Positions 24,878 to 34,386 of a stretch of DNA of 64,000 nucleotides are shown one piece after another (the first letter of the stretch is position 1; each line of letters begins with the position of its first letter). Made by a program: the position numbers and the translations under genes. The stretch is taken from contig NZ_AP021874.1 in NCBI RefSeq assembly GCF_009688945.1, positions 5,766,001-5,830,000 on the forward strand, read 5' to 3'. The notes below the pieces were generated by a model that was given only the letters and a program-made list of their open reading frames with translations, ran no database searches and was not told the origin of the DNA. The DNA is from Desulfosarcina alkanivorans (GTDB lineage Bacteria > Desulfobacterota > Desulfobacteria > Desulfobacterales > Desulfosarcinaceae).

Positions 24878-24895
24878 TCCTGCCGGCAGCCCCGC

Positions 24896-26210
24896 TCATC
24901 TGATTCGCACCCCCTGGCTGACCATGCTTTTCTGCAGGCGCCCGATGTCCACCTGGCTGCAGCTGGCGCCATCCTTAACGGACAAGGCCGCGGCCACGCC
25001 AGCCGCCTGTCCGGTAACCGTGCAGCACATCATCTGGCGCGTGGCCGCATGGGAGATTCGATCGCCCGCCACACATCGTCCGGCCACCAGCAGGTTTTCG
25101 ACTTTTTGCGGGACCATGATGCCATCGGGTACCTGGAAAAAGCGGCCGGTGGTGGGCAAAATGACGATTCCGTAAGCATCGAGGAACTCCGGGAAAATGC
25201 CGATCACATCCTCGAACCGCCCCTGGTTGCGGACGTCGTATGCCGTCAGGTTGGTCCGGCCGATGATTTTTCTCGATTCGCGCGTTCCCAATGATGAGCC
25301 GAATGTCCTGATGGCGGCCTTCTCGAAGCCCGGTGTATATTTTTTCAGGGCATTGACGGCCCACATGGCCTGCCTGCGGCCCTCGATCTCTCCCCGGGTC
25401 CCGGACATCGGTCGCATCATAGCCGTGCATGTAGACCACATTGATATATGTGGCCTCCCCATGTTCACTGATCCGGCTCCAGGTGCCGGCGATGTCCACG
25501 TCCCCGGGAATCTCCCCGGCCGCTTTGGCCATTTGGAAAGGATCCGAGAGATAGGGCTGAACAGGTCGTCTTCCTTGCCCGTGGTTTCAAGCGCCCAGTT
25601 TTTATAGGTGGACGGATTGGATTTCACATGGGCCAGGAAGCGTTCACGGTCAACGCCGGTCAATGAAAAACTCACCGTAACCCCCAACAGGTCATTTTTC
25701 GGTGCCATGCGCCAGGGGGCTCCTGCCCGATGGGCGATATCCGCATCGCCGGTGGCATCGATTACCCGCTGTGCCAGGATGGCCTGCCTCCCGGATTTGC
25801 TTTCCGTGACAATTCCGTTTATGACATCGCCCGCCATCACGGTTTCAACGGCCATGCAGTGCAGGATCGGTATGATGTCCGACTCCTGAATCAACGTGTC
25901 AGCCACCACCTTGAACAATTCCGTGTTCAGGGCCTCGCTTTGCGACTGCGGCTCGGGGTCGGTTGCGCCCATCTGCTGCGCGCGCTGTTCGAATTCGATA
26001 CCGATGCCCTGGATGTCCACGGTTCCCGCGTGGCGATACCAGGCGATGGACTCCACGCCGGCCTGGGTGATGTTGCCTCCGAAGCACCCGTAACGTTCCA
26101 CCAGCAGGGTGCGGACGCCTTCCCGTGCGGCGGCCAGCGCTGCCGACCACGAGTACATCCGTTTCCGCCAGAACCGGTATTTTCCGGGCGACTTCGGTAA
26201 TCTGTTTCAT
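24896..26210 (-). pseudogene. FAD-dependent oxidoreductase with at least three frame disruptions
   Basis: The gene starts at ATG 26210 (MKQITEVARKIPVLAETDVLVVG) but the frame breaks near 26138-26146, exactly in the FAD-binding glycine loop, and resumes as AALAAAREGVRTLLVERYGC. It breaks again near 25553 (expected PYLSDPFQMAKAAGE is out of frame) and returns near 25400 (RGEIEGRRQAMWAVNALKK). Between lie VIDATGDADIAHRAG and, at the end, the FAD-contact GRCVAGDRISHAATRQMMC. It belongs to the FAD_oxidored family. With the glycine loop destroyed no functional flavoprotein is expected. It faces the MttB-family gene tail to tail. Confidence 0.85.
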
Positions 26211-26296
26211 TGGCTCCCCTTCAAGCTCAGCGCTCGGCCTGATGCGGCAACCCCATCAGCCTGTTTGAACCCTTTGCCGGAAGCAGGGCGTTGTCA

Positions 26297-27889
26297 TCAT
26301 CCTGATGTTCCGGTCAAAAAAGGTGCGTGATTGGAAGTAAAAAACGGTGGATCGCTGTTCAGGATCGCCCGGATGGCGGTGGGTTTTTTAAACGTTTTGG
26401 ATAAAAAACGCCTCACCCGGTCCCGGCTCCAGCCCCCGGGGTGGATGAATTCCCGATACAATGACAGGTCCCCATCGTAAAAATCCACCGTGTCCAGGCC
26501 ATCGGCCTCGCGGCTGTATGCGGGAAGGTTGAAGATGGCCAGGTTGAGAAAATCGATTGAGGATGCATGGTCAAGGGTAAACGCCAGCGTCATCCGGGCG
26601 CTTTTCTCATTTTCCGCCGGTGTCCCGAACAGCAGGTATATATAGGTGGCGATGCCCGCCCGGTGGATGGTGTCGAGCGCCTTTGACACCATTTCGATGT
26701 CGATCCCCTTGGAAAGGGCATCCAGCACAACCTGGTCCCCGGATTCAACGCCCAGCTTGAGCATGACGCAGCCGGACGCTTTCAATCCCCTGACAAAAGC
26801 CGGATCGGTGAGGTGCCGCGTAATCCTGGCGAATCCAAACCAGGGCGCACCGGGCGGACGTTCGATCAGATGGGCCAGCAGTCGCGGGGAGAGGGCGTTG
26901 TCCAGGAAATGGATCAGGCCGGACCCGGTTTGAAGGGTGGTTTGGCTCAGATCCTCGACGATATCCCGCGGGTTGTCGGTGAGGTAGGGCGCATCTTCGG
27001 CAGTTTCAGGGCAGAAGGCGCATTTTTTCCAGTAGCATCCCCGGGAGGTTGCATAGGGAAGCACCCGCACCGGAGAGAGGTAGGGTTCTTTTTCAAAGAA
27101 AGAGAAATCATACCCGGTAACCGTCGGCCGGTTCTCGTCTGTACCGGTGCACAGCGCAATCAGGCGGTTTTCCCCCGGTCCGCAGACCATTTCGTCCACC
27201 AGCCCCCCAAAAGGGTTGTCCAGGCCGGGAATGTTCATCCAGGAGGTGACCAGCCCCCCGCCGCAGACGATCCTTGCGCGGGGCAGCTGCCGGCGGACAA
27301 AGCCGATCATGGCAAAGGCGCACAGGGCCTGGCTCATGAAATTGATCGACATACCGACGACGGCCGGTTCCCATCGGGAAAAAAGCGCCGACAACTGTTC
27401 AGAGAAGATCGGATGGAACGGATTGGCTTCATAATTTTCTGCCGCCCGTATCAAATCGGCGCTTCGAACCGGTGAAAGGCGGGTTGATCCATAATTGGAA
27501 AGGGAGATGGCGGCCCCGTGGGGCAGGCCCGCCATGTGAAGGACCCGATTGACGTTCATGACCGCCTGCCGGTATCGGTCCCGGTTGCGGTAAAGACGGC
27601 TGGACCGCAGGGCGTCCAGGTCGGCGCTTCGTTTGGACAGGGCCCGGCGGGACCAGGTATCGTCAGCCGCCGACGGCCGTTGGAGCACCCCCAGGATGCC
27701 GTCGATGCTGGCATCGTAAACCCGGCAGTCGACGCCGTGATCGTCCAGTGCCCCGGCGAGTTTGGCCAGGCCGGCCGGGGGTTCGCAGGGCTTGGTCACT
27801 GGTGGTGAGATGAGAAGGATTGATTTGTTTGGCACGATATATTCGAGATAACTGTCCGAGTGATTTTGGAGTTGAATTATGGGATTCAA
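26297..27889 (-). CDS. B12-binding-domain radical SAM protein
   Basis: A 530-aa protein. Residues 20-270 carry a cobalamin-binding-like Rossmann region starting ILLISPPVTKPCEPPAGLAKLAG. The radical SAM core follows with the cluster motif RGCYWKKCAFCPE, whose three cysteines bind the 4Fe-4S cluster, then LGVESGDQVVLDALSKG. Such enzymes often methylate or rearrange unreactive carbons; the substrate is unknown. The N-terminal start is uncertain: TTG 27889 and GTG 27835 both lack a good RBS. It stands alone between the decayed FAD oxidoreductase and the ABC-F gene. Confidence 0.82.
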   Translation of the reverse strand: MNPIIQLQNHSDSYLEYIVPNKSILLISPPVTKPCEPPAGLAKLAGALDDHGVDCRVYDASIDGILGVLQRPSAADDTWSRRALSKRSADLDALRSSRLYRNRDRYRQAVMNVNRVLHMAGLPHGAAISLSNYGSTRLSPVRSADLIRAAENYEANPFHPIFSEQLSALFSRWEPAVVGMSINFMSQALCAFAMIGFVRRQLPRARIVCGGGLVTSWMNIPGLDNPFGGLVDEMVCGPGENRLIALCTGTDENRPTVTGYDFSFFEKEPYLSPVRVLPYATSRGCYWKKCAFCPETAEDAPYLTDNPRDIVEDLSQTTLQTGSGLIHFLDNALSPRLLAHLIERPPGAPWFGFARITRHLTDPAFVRGLKASGCVMLKLGVESGDQVVLDALSKGIDIEMVSKALDTIHRAGIATYIYLLFGTPAENEKSARMTLAFTLDHASSIDFLNLAIFNLPAYSREADGLDTVDFYDGDLSLYREFIHPGGWSRDRVRRFLSKTFKKPTAIRAILNSDPPFFTSNHAPFLTGTSG

Positions 27890-28045
27890 GGAATGGAGGG
27901 ATTGGGGAATTTAGGAATTGGAATGTATTGAGCCTGTTTTATCGTTAGTGAGATGCACACATTTTTAATAATAGATCGCGGCTGGAAGCCGTTCCATCAA
28001 TTCCCGAATTCCTCAATCCCCCAATTCTTCAATTTGTTAGCATTT
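27880..28045. repeat. AATTG-rich degenerate repeat tract, partly inverted
   Basis: The stretch contains many short units such as GGAATTGG, GGATTGGGGAATT and, further on, the opposite-strand forms TCAATTCCCGAATTCCTC and AATCCCCCAATTC. The left and right halves are roughly complementary, so the RNA could fold. It separates the radical SAM gene from the ABC-F gene and contains no supported frame. Confidence 0.5.
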
Positions 28046-28083
28046 TACGTCAAATCTCCCTTTCCTGCCTCCGCGCCCTGTAA

Positions 28084-29958
28084 CTACGCTTCCAATTCTG
28101 ATAGCCTTTTTTCAAATTTCTTCTCCAGCCGCTGCCTCTGATCGTCCATCCGTTCCATTTCGCCAAAACGGGATTCAATGATCGCCTGGCAGGACCGGAT
28201 CTGCTGGGAGAGGGGGCCGATGCGGGCGCCATTGCCCTGCTCGGAGGCCTCGACCATCTCCCGGTTCAGCTGGTCCAGCAGGGTCTCGTTTTTTTCAATT
28301 TCAGCCTCGGCCCGGGCGATGGCATCATCCATGGGTTTGATCACCCTGGATTTTTCGGTGATGATTTCCGAGCGCAGCCGCCTCAATTCCTTTTTGGTGA
28401 GGCGGGGCAGTTCGGGTGAATGATGGCCTTCCGGATCCTCCTGCCGGCGGGTCATGGCCGCCGTATCGCCCCAGCCGCCTTTTTCCAGGAAATCCTGGTA
28501 GCTGCCGTCGAACATGCGGGCGCCGATGTCGTCGAAGACGATCAGCCGGTCGGCCAGGGCGTGCAGAAACATCTCGTTGTGGGTCACCATGATGACCGCG
28601 CCCTCGAAGTTGTCGATGGCCGCCAGCAGGGCGTCGCAGGCGTCCATATCCAGGTGGTTGGTGGGCTCGTCCAGCATCAGCAGGTTTACCGGGGTCACCA
28701 GCAGCTGGCCCAGCATCACCCGGCTTTTCTCACCGCCGGAGAGCACACTGACCTTTTTGAGGGCGCTGTCGCCTTCAAACATCATGGATCCGCAGATGTT
28801 GCGGGCCTTCTGGCGGTCGACATCCGGCTGGGCGTAGAGGATTTCCTCTTCAACGGTCCGGGTGTCGACCAGGCGCTGGATATTGGTCTGCTCGAATACG
28901 CCGGTCTCGACCTGCGGGTTATAGGTGAGGCTGCCCGATGTCGGCGACAGGGCGCCGGCCAGCACTTTCAGCAGGGTGGTCTTGCCCTTGCCGTTCTTAC
29001 CTACGACGCAAATCCGTTCTCCGGGCAGAATGGAAAATTTCAGGCCCTCGAACAGGGGGCGCCCCGCCCCCCAGGCAAAAGAGAGATCCTCGACCGTACA
29101 CACCTGCTTGGCCTTGAAGGGCTTGGTGCGAAAGGAGAACTCCAGGCTCTTGGCTTGTTCCAGCTTGTCCTTTTTTTCCATCTTGGCCAGGGTTTTTACG
29201 CGCGACTGGACCATGTTGGCCAGGCGGGCCTTGGCCCGGAACCGGGAGATGAACAGGCGGATCTCCTTCGCCCGGCGTTCGTCGTTGAGCCGGGTCTTCT
29301 CATAGATCTCCTCGTCCTGGGCAATGCGGTCGTAGTACTTTTCGGTGTTGCCGGTGATTTTTCGTGCCTTTTTACGGTGAATGCCCACCGTGTGCGTGAC
29401 CAGCCTGTCCATGAATCCCCGGTCGTGGGTGATCAGCATCAGTTCGTGGGGCCAGGACAGCAGGAAGTTCTGGATCCAGCGGATGGAGGTGATGTCCAGG
29501 TAGTTGGTCGGTTCGTCGAGCAGCAGCAGGTCCGGTTCCGAAACCAGCACCTTGGCCAGGTTGAGCCGCACCTGGAATCCCCCGGAAAAATCATGGGGGT
29601 TTTTCATCATGTCGCCGTCGGAAAATCCAAGGCCGGCAAGGATTTTTTCGACTTTCCAGTGATGGTCCTTCTCCGATGCCATCAGGCCTTTCATGCCTTC
29701 GGCCAGAACGGTCTCCTCGGTGAAGCGGATATGCTGCTGGACATAGCCGATGCGGTACCCCTTGGGCATGGTGATGGCACCGTCGTCGGTGCCCTCCTCG
29801 CCGACGACGATGCGAAACAGGGTGGACTTGCCGTGGCCGTTGCGGCCCACCAGACCCACCCGTTCCTTTGAATTGATCTTGAAGCTGACGCCGTCGAAAA
29901 GCACGCGGCCGCCAAAGCTTTTATATAGATTTTCGATACTGATCATACGTATTTCCAT
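28084..29958 (-). CDS. ABC-F family ATP-binding protein
   Basis: A 624-aa soluble protein with two ABC domains: Walker A GRNGHGKST and GKNGKGKTT, signatures FSGGFQVRLNLAKVL and LSGGEKSRVMLGQLL, Walker B LLLLDEPTNYLD and LLMLDEPTNHLD. A charged linker (about 235-290) corresponds to the P-site tRNA interaction region, and the C-terminus is a coiled coil. There are no membrane segments. ABC-F proteins (Uup/EttA type) act on the ribosome. An alternative start is MISIENLYKSFGG at 29946. A palindromic repeat element sits 7 bp upstream. Confidence 0.9.
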   Translation of the reverse strand: MEIRMISIENLYKSFGGRVLFDGVSFKINSKERVGLVGRNGHGKSTLFRIVVGEEGTDDGAITMPKGYRIGYVQQHIRFTEETVLAEGMKGLMASEKDHHWKVEKILAGLGFSDGDMMKNPHDFSGGFQVRLNLAKVLVSEPDLLLLDEPTNYLDITSIRWIQNFLLSWPHELMLITHDRGFMDRLVTHTVGIHRKKARKITGNTEKYYDRIAQDEEIYEKTRLNDERRAKEIRLFISRFRAKARLANMVQSRVKTLAKMEKKDKLEQAKSLEFSFRTKPFKAKQVCTVEDLSFAWGAGRPLFEGLKFSILPGERICVVGKNGKGKTTLLKVLAGALSPTSGSLTYNPQVETGVFEQTNIQRLVDTRTVEEEILYAQPDVDRQKARNICGSMMFEGDSALKKVSVLSGGEKSRVMLGQLLVTPVNLLMLDEPTNHLDMDACDALLAAIDNFEGAVIMVTHNEMFLHALADRLIVFDDIGARMFDGSYQDFLEKGGWGDTAAMTRRQEDPEGHHSPELPRLTKKELRRLRSEIITEKSRVIKPMDDAIARAEAEIEKNETLLDQLNREMVEASEQGNGARIGPLSQQIRSCQAIIESRFGEMERMDDQRQRLEKKFEKRLSELEA

Positions 29959-29964
29959 TGAAAG

Positions 29965-30105
29965 TGCCGGTTCACAAACGGCATCTTGCGTCCCAGGCCG
30001 GCGTTCTCGCCCTGCCGAAATCCTCGACGTAGCGCTGCTACGCCTGTGGTTTCACTATTGCTGCGGCCTTGGCCTGAACCGCAACCTGCCATTTGTGGAC
30101 CGGCA
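29965..30105. repeat. dispersed palindromic repeat, copy 1 (141 bp)
   Basis: An imperfect palindrome bounded by TGCCGGTTCACAAACGGCA and its near-complement ending at 30105. The core includes CCAGGCCGGCGTTCTCGC, AAATCCTCGACGTAGCG and GCGGCCTTGGCCTGAAC. The same core in the same order is at 43765-43907. The arms pair along almost the full length. The outer 20 bp differ between copies. It resembles a non-autonomous MITE-like or REP-type element; no transposase is near. Confidence 0.75.
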
Positions 30106-30190
30106 CCGCTACAGGCCTGCCGGTCCGAATCATTACGTCCAACTGAGTTATTATTCACGGGTGGAGGTATAGAGGAAGGCGGTCCGGGTG

Positions 30191-31129
30191 TCAATGTCGA
30201 TACCCGATCTTCAACTGGCGGCGCACCCAGAGGCGTCCCAGGCGTCCGAGCTGGTTATGGAGAGCAAGACTCAGCGGGAGGGATTTTTCAACCACCGGCG
30301 GCAGGTAGCACAGGCGGATCAGGCTGTAATAGAGGGCATGGATGTCCGGCGCGTGGATGCATACGGTCGCTCCGGAGCGCTCAAACCCCCATGGATCGGC
30401 CATCTTTGCAGCGGCACGACGGCCATCCCGGATCGTGATTTCAGCCTGAAAGGGGCCCGCGGGGCAATAGGGCGCCGCCGGCCTGCCGTCCAGTGCCTGA
30501 ACCGCCGCCCGGGCCATCTCGTTTCGCCATCGTTGGGCGTCAAGGGCATCGGGGGGAATCCGCTTGTCGATGAAAAACGTGGGCATGCCCGGTATCCGTT
30601 CCCGGGCCTGGCCGCAGGCCGCGGGGCATCCGGAAAAAAAGACCGGCGGGATGCCATGGGGGGCCAGGGACGCGCTGAAGAGTTCCACCTCGGCCATGGG
30701 GCGCCCGTTGACAACGAGCGATGCCAGGCGTGAGGTCAGGGTGTGGGCCAGAAAGCCCGCCGTGCCGGCGGCCGCATGCATGCCGATCATCATCAGCCCA
30801 TCGGCGTCCCCGGGATCGCCCAGGCCCGGAACCGGACCCCGGCGGTAGCCGGAGACAATCCGGGCGCGGCTGTCGATCATTTCCGGCAGCAGGTTGTAGC
30901 CCGTGCGATGGAAGTCTTTGACCGTAACCTGCCGGACACCGGCATCGAACAGATGACCGGCCAGGGCATCCACATCCCGTGACATGGCGGCGCAGGCCCG
31001 CGCCCAGGGCCGTGTCATGAACGACGATGCCCGGTAGCTGCCGCACCCGCTGCTGCCCTCGATGTCGGCAAGGATCAGGATGTGACGGTAAGGGGGACTA
31101 TCCAAGGGCCGCTGCGTAAACCGGTTCAT
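30191..31129 (-). CDS. M55 family (DppA-like D-aminopeptidase) protein
   Basis: A 312-aa protein with the metal-binding pattern of M55 peptidases: LADIEGSSGC near residue 20, VKDFHRTGYNLLPE near 70, then MMIGMHAAAGTAGFLAHT. DppA cleaves N-terminal D-amino acids with two zinc ions. The start overlaps the end of the acyltransferase gene by 32 bp, so the two are translated from one transcript. An intracellular role in peptide or cell-wall D-amino acid turnover is possible, but the substrate is not shown by the sequence. Confidence 0.8.
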   Translation of the reverse strand: MNRFTQRPLDSPPYRHILILADIEGSSGCGSYRASSFMTRPWARACAAMSRDVDALAGHLFDAGVRQVTVKDFHRTGYNLLPEMIDSRARIVSGYRRGPVPGLGDPGDADGLMMIGMHAAAGTAGFLAHTLTSRLASLVVNGRPMAEVELFSASLAPHGIPPVFFSGCPAACGQARERIPGMPTFFIDKRIPPDALDAQRWRNEMARAAVQALDGRPAAPYCPAGPFQAEITIRDGRRAAAKMADPWGFERSGATVCIHAPDIHALYYSLIRLCYLPPVVEKSLPLSLALHNQLGRLGRLWVRRQLKIGYRH

Positions 31130-31823
31130 CCGCCGACGCCGGACCGGTGCAATAGCGGTCCCGGCGGGTTTCGAGATCCCGGATCAGTGCTTTTTTAAAG
31201 CCGTCCGGTCCGAAGCGGTCCATCAGCCGGTTGCGGTAGGTGGCAATGTCGACGGTTTCCAGCCGCATGCGCAGGGTTTGGAATGCCCTGGGGATGGGCT
31301 GGCCGGGCGTCTGCACATGGTGCAGGCCGGCGCTGTAGGTGATCAGCATCCGTCCTTCGGGAATGCTGCGGACGATATCGGCGATGCCTCCCCTCACGGT
31401 CATGGGCCGGCCGTGTTTATCCAGGCCGTTGGCCCGCATCATGCGGCCCTCGGGCATGATGACGACCATGGTATCCGGATTCATGGTGGCCAGGACCTGG
31501 TTCCAGGTGTGGTCGTTTTTGCGCGTGACGGCGACCACGTTTTTGGCCACCATGCGGAAAAAAAATCCCATGAGGGGTCGCCGGGTGGCCTTGTCCGCCA
31601 CGGGCATAAGTCCCTTGAAGGCGATGCGTTTGATGAATTCATCGGGAAATCCGCCGACGAACAGGGGTTCATACAGGCTGGTGTGGTTGAGGAAAGCCAC
31701 CAGGCGCAGGCGGCGCCAGGGATCGGCGGGCGGTTGATGCACCCAGGCGATATCGAACCGGTAGAACAGCCGGCTGATTCGTTTTATGGCCCGCAGCATG
31801 GCATATATGCATTCTTCCCGCAT
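31098..31823 (-). CDS. PlsC-like lysophospholipid acyltransferase
   Basis: A 241-aa protein with the acyltransferase motifs. The HX4D block is here NHTSLYEP, with Glu in place of Asp (HX4E), and the EGxR block is MPEGRMMR, followed by a hydrophobic stretch. GGAGG is 4 nt before the ATG. It is the first gene of a two-gene unit with the M55-like protein. It may acylate lysophosphatidate or another lipid acceptor; the Asp-to-Glu change leaves activity plausible but untested. Confidence 0.75.
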   Translation of the reverse strand: MREECIYAMLRAIKRISRLFYRFDIAWVHQPPADPWRRLRLVAFLNHTSLYEPLFVGGFPDEFIKRIAFKGLMPVADKATRRPLMGFFFRMVAKNVVAVTRKNDHTWNQVLATMNPDTMVVIMPEGRMMRANGLDKHGRPMTVRGGIADIVRSIPEGRMLITYSAGLHHVQTPGQPIPRAFQTLRMRLETVDIATYRNRLMDRFGPDGFKKALIRDLETRRDRYCTGPASADEPVYAAALG

Positions 31824-31943
31824 GGCGCCTCCAAAATGAAAAACGAGTATTGGAAAACAATCACTTTAGCCTACAACATGCTGGAAGTATAGGTATAATC
31901 GCCATATTTACAAAAGTTTTACAAACACTTGGCGGCAAAATAA

Positions 31944-31978
31944 CAAACCCCGAGCCGCTGGTGCGGGATCGGGGTTTG
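31944..31978 (-). terminator. rho-independent terminator of the octaheme cytochrome operon
   Basis: CAAACCCCGA (31944-31953) and TCGGGGTTTG (31969-31978) form a perfect 10-bp stem. On the minus strand it is followed by TTATTTT. It lies 26 bp after the stop of the cytochrome b gene and marks the end of the operon that begins at 38697. Confidence 0.8.
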
Positions 31979-32004
31979 CTGAGTACTTGCGAATATGCGG
32001 GGGA

Positions 32005-32673
32005 CTATCCCTTGGATGCGGCAGGCTGCCGGTCCCCGTGTTTTTCCCACTCCTGGACCTCGCCCTCTTCCACATCCTCCCAGCCGGTGATCATGGCCTT
32101 GACATGGGCGGTAACGGTGTGTCCGGTGGTGGTCATATAGACATGCACGATGATGAAGCACAGGATGGCGAACGCCCCGGCCGTATGGACGAAGGCGATC
32201 GTATCCAGCGTGAGCCAGCCCAACCCCCAGGCCTTCCACGAGTTGTATCCCCAGTAGAGAAATCCGGAAAGCATCTGCACGGGCAGCAGGAAGGCGGCCA
32301 GAGACAGGTAGACCAGCCGCTGGAGGGGGTTGTGCTTGGCCTCCCTGCGCTTGGGCACCGGGTGGGCCTCTCCCTTGAAAATCCCCCAGCTGTAATACAC
32401 GATGACCTGGAACATCTTCCGTGTGGTGGGTATGTACTGCTTCCATTCGCCGGTGGTGAACACCCAGAAGATGAAAAAGGCGAAGGCGATCAGCCAGGCC
32501 AGGCCCACGGTGTTGTGCACATTGACGGCCTGGCTGAATCCGAGGAACGGGAAGGTCCCGTGCACTTCGAAGCCGGTGACCAGCAGCACGAAGATCAGCG
32601 CCATCTGCAGCCAGTGCCAGAAGCGTTCGTAGCGGGTATACAGGTACATGGTGATCTTTTTGGTGGCAGACAT
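32005..32673 (-). CDS. membrane cytochrome b (thiosulfate-reductase/hydrogenase b-type subunit)
   Basis: A 222-aa protein starting MSATKKITMYLYTRYERFWHW with four hydrophobic helices. Likely haem-ligand histidines are in RFWHWLQM, NVHNTVG, FVHTAGAF and IIVHVYMTTTGH. The C-terminus is charged. AAGGAGGG precedes ATG 32673; upstream in-frame codons belong to the previous gene. It follows the octaheme cytochrome directly and would pass quinol electrons across the membrane to it. It is the last gene of the operon. Confidence 0.85.
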   Translation of the reverse strand: MSATKKITMYLYTRYERFWHWLQMALIFVLLVTGFEVHGTFPFLGFSQAVNVHNTVGLAWLIAFAFFIFWVFTTGEWKQYIPTTRKMFQVIVYYSWGIFKGEAHPVPKRREAKHNPLQRLVYLSLAAFLLPVQMLSGFLYWGYNSWKAWGLGWLTLDTIAFVHTAGAFAILCFIIVHVYMTTTGHTVTAHVKAMITGWEDVEEGEVQEWEKHGDRQPAASKG

Positions 32674-32675
32674 GG

Positions 32676-34301
32676 CTAATTGCCCTCCTTTCTGCCGTTG
32701 GTGAACATGCGGGTCAGGCCGTGGACGGCGACCCCCAGCAGATGCCCGAGCACCAGGATCCATCCCAGTGAATCCAGCAGTTGAAATTTATCCCGCCCGG
32801 GCATGTAGAAGCCGGCCAGGTTGGCCAGGCGGCTGTCGTCGCCGGTGTGGCATTCGTTGCAGGCCACCACGTTTTCCTTGGGCGCCACCATGTGGGTGAT
32901 GGGAAACACATAGGTGGTGTCCACGAAATCGAACTCGCCGGAAAAGGGGATGTCCAGCGTGGCATTGCCAACGGTGAGGGCGTGGTTCCAGTCGAGGGTT
33001 TTCCAGTATCCGTCGGGGCCGGAGAGCATGGGGGCCAGCAGGGTCTTGTGGACCTTGTCGTAGGGTTGCCGTCCCCGGTGAACCTTGAAGGGGGAAATCC
33101 GGGCGTTCTCATCATCCCGTGAACCCACCGGATGGCTGACCCGGACGACCTTGCCCGGATCGATGGGATCCCTGGCGGTGGTGCTGCTGATGGACCCGTT
33201 GTACCAGAAGTACTCCGGTTGGACGCTTTTGGCCCACTTCATCTGGCCCTTGATGGACAGGTAGTCGTGCTTGCCGAATTCGTCCTTGGTCTTGTAAGGT
33301 TTACCGTCCTTTAATTTGCCGGACTGGGACCAGTCCCAGGACATCTTGGTGGGATTCACCCGGGCAAATTCGGGGATGTGGCAGCTCTGGCAGGCCACCT
33401 TGTCCGTGTGGTCGTTGGCCTTGGAATCGGCTTTGTGCGGGGTGCTGCTGTGGCAGGATTCGCAGGTGATCTTGGTGGTCAGGTCGTCCTCGATCAGGCT
33501 CTTGCGGTCCGTTGCCGCCGGACGGGTATAAACCCGGCCGTCAATGTTGTGCATGGTGGTCGTATGGCAGCGGGTGCAGGTAAAATTGCGGCCATCGGCA
33601 TCCATGTGGACATCCAGGGCCTTGTTGGGTCTGGTCAGCGAAGTGTCCAGATCGCCGTGTTTGACGCCGTCACCGCCGCCGCCCTTGAAGTGGCAGGATC
33701 CGCAGTTCTGTCGTTCGGGACGGACCACCGACTGCACCGCCGCCTGAATGGTGCCCCGAATCTCATCGGCGATCTCCTGTTCTTCGGGGTCCCCGGAGCC
33801 GTCGAATGCTTCCAGGTCCTCGAAGGATTCCTCCCAGTTGATGATGTTCTGGCCGTGGCAGTTGAGGCAGTTGACGGCTTCAGTCTGATTGCCCCAGCCG
33901 GGGTGGCAGCTCAGGCAGCCCTTGTCCTGCATGTTGTTGGCCGAGATACAGAAGTTGTTGATGGAATCGCCGCCTTTTCCGTGAACGCTGCCGTTTTCGG
34001 TCTCGTAGGCCTCCCAGGTCCAGTGAATGGTCTTGTGGAACTGTTCCGCCGCTTCCGTGTGGCAGGAGAGGCAGGCCCGGGTCACGTCCTGACCGGAGCG
34101 GAAATCCTTCTGCAGGGCTTCGATCCGGGTGTGGTCGGTGGTGATCCACAGCTTTTTCTCCTTGGTGGCCTGGTCCGCCATGGTCCGGCCCGGCGCCCGT
34201 TCCTCCGTCGCGCTGAAGGCGGCGGGTGCGCAAAGAAACGCGAGCATGAACAGGAGCAGGGTCCCGGGCACGATTCGCGGGCTCATTTTAGTTGACTTCA
34301 T
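32676..34301 (-). CDS. octaheme c-type cytochrome, tetrathionate-reductase (OTR) type
   Basis: A 541-aa exported protein with a signal peptide (about 1-31) and exactly eight CxxCH haem sites, starting at C77, C129, C145, C200, C242, C280, C304 and C481. Haems 7 and 8 are separated by 177 residues, as in Shewanella octaheme tetrathionate reductase. Unlike that soluble protein it has a C-terminal hydrophobic helix (about 510-530), which would anchor it next to the cytochrome b encoded immediately downstream. OTRs reduce tetrathionate, nitrite and hydroxylamine in vitro; the neighbouring rhodanese and DsrE genes favour a sulfur substrate. GGGGGAAGCG precedes ATG 34301. Confidence 0.88.
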   Translation of the reverse strand: MKSTKMSPRIVPGTLLLFMLAFLCAPAAFSATEERAPGRTMADQATKEKKLWITTDHTRIEALQKDFRSGQDVTRACLSCHTEAAEQFHKTIHWTWEAYETENGSVHGKGGDSINNFCISANNMQDKGCLSCHPGWGNQTEAVNCLNCHGQNIINWEESFEDLEAFDGSGDPEEQEIADEIRGTIQAAVQSVVRPERQNCGSCHFKGGGGDGVKHGDLDTSLTRPNKALDVHMDADGRNFTCTRCHTTTMHNIDGRVYTRPAATDRKSLIEDDLTTKITCESCHSSTPHKADSKANDHTDKVACQSCHIPEFARVNPTKMSWDWSQSGKLKDGKPYKTKDEFGKHDYLSIKGQMKWAKSVQPEYFWYNGSISSTTARDPIDPGKVVRVSHPVGSRDDENARISPFKVHRGRQPYDKVHKTLLAPMLSGPDGYWKTLDWNHALTVGNATLDIPFSGEFDFVDTTYVFPITHMVAPKENVVACNECHTGDDSRLANLAGFYMPGRDKFQLLDSLGWILVLGHLLGVAVHGLTRMFTNGRKEGN

Positions 34302-34386
34302 CGCTTCCCCCCTGTGGGTGCAATCGTAAATGGGAAATAGGTGTCTGCCGGCAGGCTGAATCCCTGCGGGCACCTGGCGGCGGCAG

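Noticed and set aside
28420..29871. A 483-codon open frame on the plus strand
   Set aside because: Antisense to the ABC-F ATPase; no RBS or motif.
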